The translations under genes and the position numbers were made by a program. A stretch of 64,000 bases of DNA from Atriophallophorus winterbourni (Eukaryota; Platyhelminthes; Trematoda; Plagiorchiida; Microphallidae): contig JACCGJ010000277.1 of assembly GCA_013407085.1 (NCBI GenBank), positions 59,656-123,655 of the forward strand. Reading direction: 5' to 3'. Positions 57,535 to 64,000 of the stretch are shown here, one piece after another. Position 1 is the stretch's first letter; each line of letters begins with the position of its first letter. The notes under the pieces are model-generated. The model saw nothing but the letters and a program-made list of their open reading frames with translations, had not been told where the DNA came from and ran no database searches.

Positions 57535-57833
57535 TCATCATATTCAAAGACAGCAATACACCGGTAGCACGTACCGAATGCTTAACTGCCATACAACCAT
57601 GAAAAAGTAAAATCATAAAAGATGGGGAAGGGTGGGACTTAAATTACTACGGCTTCTATAGAAGAGTAAGCACAAACATACTGGGAAGAGGTGCCTACAC
57701 CTCGAATGGAACATGCATTCAAACAAGTTTCGTGAACGAGTAGAGCAACATCAGCACGGCAGCTTCCTTGCGGCTTTCACTGTCATGCATCATAACAAGC
57801 TTTTCTCGTCACTCCGCTTGACAACATACAAGG
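57535..57833 (-). mobile_element. 3' UTR and tail of the intact RTE element
   Basis: About 300 bp between the stop codon and a TGATGATGA tail (57532-57541 as seen on the plus strand, tcatcatca). The same UTR is found in truncated copies at 34766-35135, 35390-35720 and 53790-54200, which fixes its extent. Confidence 0.75.
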
Positions 57834-60800
57834 TTATGCAAACACTCCAAGAAGATGCTTAGTGCAAGACCGCCATTGAACACGGTTTCGGGACATATCC
57901 TGAAGCGTAACTAACCATTGCGATATATGATCGCGGGGACACCAGCCTGGAAGACGCGCTGCGCCTACTTTGGAAAGGTTAATAGTAAGGGTTTTTAACT
58001 GCCTATGCCATGTGACGGTTTGGCCACCCCGAGATTTACGCCAATCAGGATGTGGCGTCGCAAAAAGAACCTGTTTCGGAAGTCGGTGGTCCGGCATCCG
58101 TAAAACGTGACCCAACCAGCGTAACCTATGCAGGTTGATCTGCTTCTCTATATCGACATTACTACCAAACAACTTATTTCGGAGAGCATCGGTGCGCATA
58201 CGATTGTAACAGCTAACTCCTAGAATGCTGCGGAGACACCGGTTGTCAAATACTTGGAGACGCTGAATGTGTTCTTTACGTAAGGTCCAGGTTTCGCACC
58301 CATACAGTAACACAGCCCGCACTGTCGCTTTATAGACTCTACCCTTGAGTAGCAGAGACAGTCCTTTCTGACGCCAGAGGTGACCTAGGTTGCGGAATGC
58401 TACGGTCGCTTTAGAAATGCGTGCCGAGACCTCGTTATCTAACGATGCAGAATTATTGATACAACTACCGAGATACGTAAAACGATCCACAATTTCAAGC
58501 GCCTGATTGTCAAGTAATAAAGCCTTGTTCGATAAGTCGATGTCCTGCAGAAGAACACTGCACTTAGAGGGCGCAAAACGCATTCCAAATGCGGGCACAA
58601 TACTAGATAGCTTGTTCAGTATCGCCTGTGCATCTGTGTATGAGTCGAAGAGCAGAACTATGTCATCAGCATAATCCAAGTCGAGAAGCTTGACGCCTGG
58701 CATTATGTGAACTCCGAAGGCTGGAGCACCGTCGCTGCATAATTCCATGATAGCATCAATTACGAAATTGAACAAAAACGGAGAAATCGGACATCCTTGT
58801 CGGACGCCACTTGTAGTGTTGAATTTGGGAGAAAGTTCGTTGTAAACCTTAACGCATCCGGATGTATGAGCATAAAGTGCGCGTAGTATGTTGACATACT
58901 TATGCGGAACGCCTTTGCACAGCAAGGTCTTAAACAGGACATTTCGATCGACTGAATCAAATGCTCCTTTGAAGTCTAAAAAGATGGCTATTGTCGGCTG
59001 TCGATAGGTGTGCCGCAGTTCTAATATCCGTCGAAGAGTAAAAATGTGGTCGACACAGCCTCTGCCAGGCCGGAAGCCAGCTTGCTGCTCACGGATCTGT
59101 GATTCCCTATGCGATGTTAATCTTCGAAGACATATGGACGCTAATAATCTCGTAATGATGGGAGTGAGACTTATCCCACGGTGATTAGAGCATGAGCTTC
59201 GCACACCTTTTTTAAATATAGGTATGATAACTGATTCGCCCCAACTCGGAGGGACGGATTCTGACATCCACACTTCACGGAGGAGATCTCCTAATGTGCT
59301 GATTAGGACTTGGCCACCTTCTTTGAACAAAACAGGCGGTATGTCATCGGGGCCAGCAGCTTTGAATCGTTTCATGGATTCGATACATGCTTTAATTTCT
59401 AAATCATTAGGGGGATCTACGCTAACAGGCCAAGGATCACACTGCCTCAAGTGAGGGAATGATTCTGTTGCAGGCGACCAGCTGAATTGTTCTTCAAAAT
59501 GTTCGGCCCAGCGTGACAGGCGGCGATTCTTATTAGTGATAAGAGTACCGTCTAATTCCGCTATAGTCTCACTCACTCCTTGTTTCGTAGGCCCAGTCGA
59601 TCGAATAAGTTGGAAGAGTTTTCGCACGTTACCCGCATTATTTGCTATTTCCATTTCTTCGACCTTATTTAGCCACCACCTTTCTCTGTCTAGTCTTAGG
59701 CTCCGTTTAAGTTCATTCCTCACGCGTCTACGCTCTGTGTTGTGTCCAGGACCATGAGGTATTTCGCGTCGCTGGTGAAGAATTTCTATAGAGCGCTGTG
59801 AAATCCAGTGGGACTTTTGGGTTGGTTGTGCAGTCTCACAGGCTGTTATTGCGGCGGCTCGCATAATCCCTGCTATTTTGTTCCACCTTTCATCGGTAGT
59901 TGCATACTGGGCAACTGGGAGTGAGTTACTCAAGGTGGTCCTATAAATGTCTTGAACTGCAGGCTGAAAGAATTTTTCGACAGCAATGCGTTTCCCATTC
60001 GAGGGCTTCGTACCGGAGAACTTTAACGAGAACCTACATCGCACAAGAGCATGATCTGAATCTACGCAGGTATTCCAAAAAGAGCGGCAGTCCTCAATGC
60101 AACCTCTCCAGCGAGCACTTATGGCGATATGGTCGATTTGGGCCGAAGGTTGGCTTCCATCCGGCGAGCGCCATGTGGCACATTGACATCTTTTATGGCG
60201 AAAGGAGGTGCTGCTAATGAATAATCGAGATTGTGCACAGAATTGCATAAACCGTTCACCATTATCTGTGCGTTGGCTTTCAAGACCAAACATGCCACCT
60301 AATTGTGATTCAGATGTATCTAAGCGACCTAGTCTGGCATTCATATCTCCTGCTAAGACAACAATATCGGAGCTTTTTGCACGTCGCAAAAGAGCATAAA
60401 GATCGTCGTAGAAGGCGTTCTTCTCGTCGTCGGAATTGGTGTTAGTTGGAGCGTAAGTTGCTACAATAAACAAGCATCTCTGATTAGAAGATTTTGAGTT
60501 TGGTCTAATATTAGTGGCTAGTCTAACTGCGCACATCCTGCTATTACAAGGAATCCAATCGATTAGACAGGATTCGGCACGCGAATTCAGCACTATACCA
60601 ACACCCGCCTGTCCTGAAAGGGCAGCTACAGAATCACCAGAGCAGCGCAAAAAGTAACGAGTTGAAAGGTTTGGGGCAGTAAGTTCGGTAATTATAGACG
60701 GATCATATAAGCGCGTTTCCGATAAACAGCAAACATCAATAGATAGACTATCTAAGGTAAGAGCCAGTGCAGCTTGCTGGCCTATTTGTCTCAGAGTCCT

Positions 60801-61103
60801 GACATTCATGGCTCCGATGTGAGCAGAGGTCCGTGGTTTAAGAAAGTGATCTGTAGATTCGCGAACAGAAAATGTTCCAACATGTTCAGCGCGGTCTTTT
60901 CTAAAGCTGGGATTGACAGACGGAGAGTTGTTAAGAGTGGATGGGGGAGGGGAAGGGTCGGAAACAGTTTGAAGAGTAGGGCCAGCAGTAGCTTGTTTTC
61001 GCTTACCCGCCCTGCTGTATGCAGCAGGTAAGGCGACCCTGTTTATCGTGCGCGACGGCCGATGCACTATGGAGTTGGGTTTCGTAGTAATAGTCATGGT
61101 CAT
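57834..61103 (-). CDS. RTE-type endonuclease/reverse transcriptase, intact ORF
   Basis: One uninterrupted 1089-residue ORF. Residues 96-352 form an apurinic-type endonuclease: Asn100 in GAMNVRTL, Glu129 in LSETRL, GDMNA at 252-256, and Ser-Asp-His at 349-351. The RT follows: SMKRFKAAGPDDIPP (576-590), LDFKGAFDSVD (709-719, motif A), SGVRQGCPISPFLFN (765-779, motif B) and YADDIVLL (811-818, motif C with both Asp). The C-terminal domain has YLGSCI (877), LLYGCETW (932) and RLRWLGHVLRMP (993-1004). All catalytic residues expected of the family are present. The protein nicks target DNA and copies its own mRNA there. The first 90 residues are Ser/Pro-rich and basic, with no domain seen. It may still be active or have died only recently. 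Confidence 0.92.
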   Translation of the reverse strand: MTMTITTKPNSIVHRPSRTINRVALPAAYSRAGKRKQATAGPTLQTVSDPSPPPSTLNNSPSVNPSFRKDRAEHVGTFSVRESTDHFLKPRTSAHIGAMNVRTLRQIGQQAALALTLDSLSIDVCCLSETRLYDPSIITELTAPNLSTRYFLRCSGDSVAALSGQAGVGIVLNSRAESCLIDWIPCNSRMCAVRLATNIRPNSKSSNQRCLFIVATYAPTNTNSDDEKNAFYDDLYALLRRAKSSDIVVLAGDMNARLGRLDTSESQLGGMFGLESQRTDNGERFMQFCAQSRLFISSTSFRHKRCQCATWRSPDGSQPSAQIDHIAISARWRGCIEDCRSFWNTCVDSDHALVRCRFSLKFSGTKPSNGKRIAVEKFFQPAVQDIYRTTLSNSLPVAQYATTDERWNKIAGIMRAAAITACETAQPTQKSHWISQRSIEILHQRREIPHGPGHNTERRRVRNELKRSLRLDRERWWLNKVEEMEIANNAGNVRKLFQLIRSTGPTKQGVSETIAELDGTLITNKNRRLSRWAEHFEEQFSWSPATESFPHLRQCDPWPVSVDPPNDLEIKACIESMKRFKAAGPDDIPPVLFKEGGQVLISTLGDLLREVWMSESVPPSWGESVIIPIFKKGVRSSCSNHRGISLTPIITRLLASICLRRLTSHRESQIREQQAGFRPGRGCVDHIFTLRRILELRHTYRQPTIAIFLDFKGAFDSVDRNVLFKTLLCKGVPHKYVNILRALYAHTSGCVKVYNELSPKFNTTSGVRQGCPISPFLFNFVIDAIMELCSDGAPAFGVHIMPGVKLLDLDYADDIVLLFDSYTDAQAILNKLSSIVPAFGMRFAPSKCSVLLQDIDLSNKALLLDNQALEIVDRFTYLGSCINNSASLDNEVSARISKATVAFRNLGHLWRQKGLSLLLKGRVYKATVRAVLLYGCETWTLRKEHIQRLQVFDNRCLRSILGVSCYNRMRTDALRNKLFGSNVDIEKQINLHRLRWLGHVLRMPDHRLPKQVLFATPHPDWRKSRGGQTVTWHRQLKTLTINLSKVGAARLPGWCPRDHISQWLVTLQDMSRNRVQWRSCTKHLLGVFA

Positions 61104-61545
61104 GGTTGTATGCGGGCTGGGATACTGCCAGGTCGCCCATGCCTAGACAGGAGAACAATTAGGGTTCTCGACCAAAGCCTTTGGCTAAAAAGCCTGACCC
61201 ACAAGGCAGCGGGTTAGGTTGAGACCGTGTTCGTCTGACCTCTATCCATTGACCTTCCTGGTATGAGTGACTCTGAAGGTGCTTGGATAGCACCACCCAG
61301 CATAGCTCAATGGGTCACAGAGGTACACAAACCATCGCACAACGTTAAGGTCCAGTCTCAGCGCGATGGATCCAGTCTCAGCGCGATGGGGTCCAGTCTC
61401 AGCGCGATGGAGGTCCAGTCTCAGCACGATGGCCCGTTGTATCGCTCACCGAAGTGAGCTCGAGGCTAGCCAAACAATGACCGACTGACAGGTTGTTGGT
61501 CGGATTCGATTCTTACCATGCACTGATACACGGCAGAGAACCGTA
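61104..61545 (-). mobile_element. 5' UTR of the RTE element with tandem repeats
   Basis: Sequence upstream of the RTE ATG, without a frame of its own. At 61349-61432 it has four tandem copies of about 20 bp (core gtccagtctcagcgcgatgg on the plus strand, spacing 20-22, one base change in the last). Tandem repeats upstream of an ORF in a non-LTR element could hold promoter elements. The exact 5' end is not known; about 61500-61545 is the edge beyond which CR1-like tail sequence starts. Confidence 0.6.
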
Positions 61546-61547
61546 TA

Positions 61548-62265
61548 GATTCAACAATATTCAACAATATATGTCATATTCATATATGTCAATATTCAAC
61601 AATATATGTCATACAATTCTTATGGCTGTATAAAGCGTATGACATGCGTATAAGAACAAAAAACGAGTCGTTGGGAAGATCGACATGTTTTGTATTTATA
61701 AAAAATGTCATGTATTGTCTCAGTATGATGCAAAATTATTAGGTAGGATATGTATCGTGTTACCATGCGTAATTAATTTATAAAAACGGATTGTATGATG
61801 AAATTACCAAGCCAAGCTTTTTCGAAAATCCTTTCACTAGATGTTTGTACACTGTCTGTCGCAAAAGGAGATTCTTAAGAAACTAACGCGCACCGAAAAG
61901 CAGAACCGACAGCAGTTTCGTTGAGAATGTGATTTATTCAATTCCAATGTGTGATTGCATGTGGTATGTCTTGACCGGCCGCGGTAAGCAGGCCTCAGAG
62001 GATGTATCTTCGATTTCAGTATTTTATAAGTGAGTATGAAATCCAATCGAACACGTTTGTAGGCCGTAGTATCCTAATTAAGACGCAACAGTTGAACCCA
62101 CAAGGGAGACCGCAAATACAGCTCACCATTTTAGTTGCTCTGCGATAAATCCTCTCAAAAGCTCGGTGTATTTTGTAGCCATGGAGGTTAATATACGTAT
62201 TCAGGAGCAGTGAGAATGTTTTAAATGAAAAACGTCCAAATATGCGCCGAAGCATACCTAGCGGG
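61548..62265 (-). mobile_element. CR1-like 3' end with TTGAATATTG tail
   Basis: Minus frames: MLRRIFGRFSFKTFSLLLNT (62190-62255), ERIYRRATKMV (62130-62160), FILTYKILKSKIHPLRP (61990-62043) and RNCCRFCFSVRVSF (61875-61915). The element ends in a tandem tail visible on the plus strand as attcaacaatattcaacaat (61549-61572). 5'-truncated and frameshifted. Confidence 0.75.
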
Positions 62266-62690
62266 TGGCTAGCTCAGTTTTACATGGCCTCGCATTGCAT
62301 GTTGTTCTTCAGACTTCAACTTAACCAAACGCTCGGGTACTTTTCTTCTGTTGTCCTTTCCAGTTTTTGTGATCGAAGCTTGTATGAGAATGGGATGTTT
62401 TCCTAATATGCAACATTTTGCACATTCTGAAATTGAATGGAAGCTTGTTCATGAGTTCCAATGGTTGACAGCTGAGTCTTTTAGCATGTATTCAGTTATA
62501 ATACTGAGTTATGAAACCTGATAAAATGGAACAGTCTATGATAAGTTAAAATATTACAGGCCAGCTAGACATTTGGCTTATTTGTTGAAACCTTTAGTCG
62601 GCAATACAGCCTAGTTCATCAATAACCCATATGACTTTGTTGCACGCTTATAGTCGGTAACAATTGATGACGATGAAATAATAGTTAGCT
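62266..62690. repeat. no gene; contains inverted copy of the 49.1-kb repeat
   Basis: 62490-62580 is the reverse complement of 49105-49205 (gttatgaaacctgataaaat). The rest is featureless; it may be upstream sequence of the Penelope-like fragment that follows. Confidence 0.5.
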
Positions 62691-62699
62691 TAACAATTG

Positions 62700-63434
62700 G
62701 TGACAGGCCTTGGAACGTGATGCCAGTTTGTCAGACCGCACAAAGTTGAGAGTCCAGCAGATTATCAACGGTGTATCGATCTGCTTAAGCATGAACCACT
62801 TCGTTTTTAATGAGCAATCATATAGACAAAAAGAAGGGTTGGCAATTGGTTCACCGATATCTCCAGTACTTGCCAACATGTGTAAGGACCATTTTCGAGA
62901 ACAAAGCACTTAAAAATGAAGGGCTTAATCCAAAAATATGGTGACGTTGATGACATTTTTATCATAAAGCGAGATCAGTTAGAGGCCATCTTTAACTACT
63001 TAAATGAAATAAACCCACGTATTACGATCATGAAGGAAGTTGAATCTTGCGCAGGCACTCTTCCATTTTTGAACTGTTTAGCACAAAATGTGAATAAAAA
63101 AATAAAAATTTATGTTAATCGGAAACTTATCGATACAGATGCTGTACTACGATACACTTCCGCTCATCCAAGACAGGTCTTCAGGTCCATAGCATGTTCC
63201 ATTTTCCATAAGATATTACACCTGTGCAGCGACGAAAGAGAACGAAAACTGGCGCACCGTGAAGCGAGCCAAAGGCTCAGAGACCACAGCTATCCAAATT
63301 ATTTTGTAAAACGCCAATTGATGAAGGTAAAATACCCATCCGAAAAATCGGAGAAAAATGGGCGAGATACAGTTTGTATACCGTATGTGTGCACATCTGA
63401 GGCGATACGTAGAAGCTTGAACCAGACGGGCTGA
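62700..63434 (+). mobile_element. Penelope-like element RT fragment
   Basis: Frame 1 (to 62910) has YRQKEGLAIGSPISPVLANM, the motif B of Penelope-type RTs. After a frameshift, frame 2 (62916-63434) has YGDVDDIFII (motif C), SCAGTLPFLNCLAQ, IDTDAVLRYTSAHPRQV, and LRDHSYPNYFVKRQL. These are in the order seen in Penelope-like elements, which use a telomerase-like RT. The upstream RT part and the GIY-YIG endonuclease, which normally follows, are not convincingly present. The copy is dead. Hammerhead motifs are known near Penelope-like element ends, but none lies next to this fragment. Confidence 0.85.
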
Positions 63435-63835
63435 ATCGTTAACGATAAGTGTGGATTAATCATAAATGAAGCACCGAAAATGTCGCAAATGAGAATTCAT
63501 AGTAAGCTGACCATTGTTCCAAACTTCGTCCAACACGTGAAGTTTCCCATTAGCTTGCGGGAATCGCAAAGGATGTGCAAGCGAAACAGATATATTTTGA
63601 AAGGGTTCACCCGCTCCATTATCAACGGTCATCATTTGAAAATCTCCCTCAGCATTTGTGCATCTATCATGAGTGCAATCAAAGAATATTCAGAGCAAAC
63701 GCAAGACAGAGAAAAGGAAGCCACTTGTCGCTGGTGAATTTGAATCAAATGAGGCATGGCGAGAAAATCTAAAACATTATTTAACATATATGTTCATGGG
63801 AAATTAAGCCACTCTACTGAAACGAATGTTTGCCC
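63435..63835. other. no confident feature
   Basis: Could be decayed 3' part of the Penelope-like element; two overlapping frames (63480-63737, 63575-63772) have no clear GIY-YIG motif. Confidence 0.35.
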
Positions 63836-63839
63836 GCAG

Positions 63840-64000
63840 AATGGTTGTCACTTTTGATACCCGGCGCATCAGGATATTCGATCTCGTTGTTGCTCGCCGC
63901 TCGCTACACAAATTCTTTTATGTGCGCGCGTGTGAATTTTCCCACTTTCAGTAAATTAGGTTCTTCCAACAGAGTAATACCGCTGATGACAGACCCACAT
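63840..64000 (-). pseudogene. decayed SLC6 exon 12 copy, cut by window end
   Basis: Minus-strand reading [20 protein letters not shown], then KFTRAHIKEFV-stop-RAASNNE aligns with exon 12 residues [20 protein letters not shown] and [21 protein letters not shown]. One in-frame stop and many changes show it is old. Whether it belongs to a further paralogue beyond the window cannot be seen. Confidence 0.75.

Noticed and set aside
61349..61432. CRISPR-like array
   Set aside because: Direct tandem units without unique spacers, in a eukaryotic retrotransposon UTR.
57525..61554. GATTCAA at 57525-57531 and 61548-61554 as target-site duplication of the RTE element
   Set aside because: The right copy lies inside a TTGAAT-type tail of a CR1-like element, so the match is expected by chance; the element ends are not fixed.

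Overview
This is eukaryotic animal DNA: AT-rich, intron-bearing and crowded with dead non-LTR retrotransposons. The mix of RTE-type, CR1-like, Ty3/gypsy and Penelope-like pieces, hammerhead ribozymes inside repeats, and one 13-exon Na+/Cl- neurotransmitter symporter (SLC6) gene fits a flatworm, most probably a digenean trematode. The organism is inferred from the repeat types; no species marker is present.

Layout. 0.9-3.2 kb: wrecked Ty3/gypsy element. 5.8-6.1, 9.5-9.8 and 11.1-11.2 kb: three copies of a small repeat made of a DNA hairpin followed by a hammerhead ribozyme. 10-10.8, 12.9-13.3 and 16.0-18.2 kb: RTE and CR1-like remnants. 18.4-21.6 kb: a large inverted repeat with about 1.25-kb arms. 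21.6-24.3 and 27-28.9 kb: more RTE and CR1-like remnants. 29.5-29.8 kb: another hairpin plus hammerhead copy. 33.4-43.6 kb: the only convincing host gene, an SLC6 transporter of the amino-acid (glycine-like) branch, reconstructed here as 13 exons and 717 residues, with a possible extra 5' coding exon at 32.75 kb. Its introns hold RTE tails and hammerhead remnants.

43.6-49 kb: a 1-kb assembly gap, a degenerate copy of SLC6 exon 12, and a foldback of about 1.3 kb whose arm is repeated just after the SLC6 stop codon. 49.2-50.8 kb: a CR1-like element with an inverted 5' part. 50.8-52.06 kb: a tandem array of a 257-bp monomer, each full unit carrying an apparently intact type I hammerhead, with one inverted monomer beside it. 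52.1-53.8 kb: a head-to-head palindrome of SLC6 exons 11-12. 54.3-57.5 kb: CR1-like remnants. 57.5-61.5 kb: a complete RTE-type retrotransposon with an intact 1089-codon endonuclease/reverse-transcriptase ORF on the minus strand. 61.5-62.3 kb: CR1-like 3' end. 62.7-63.4 kb: Penelope-like RT fragment. 63.8-64 kb: another decayed SLC6 exon 12 on the minus strand, running off the window.

How the parts relate. The non-LTR elements are a plausible source of enzymes for mobilising the non-autonomous repeats. The tandem hammerhead array has the layout expected of retrozyme-like elements, whose RNA is cut into monomers by their own ribozymes. The hairpin plus hammerhead family recurs in five or six copies and looks like a second, distinct ribozyme-bearing repeat. 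The 3' end of the SLC6 gene has been copied repeatedly in both orientations over the following 20 kb.
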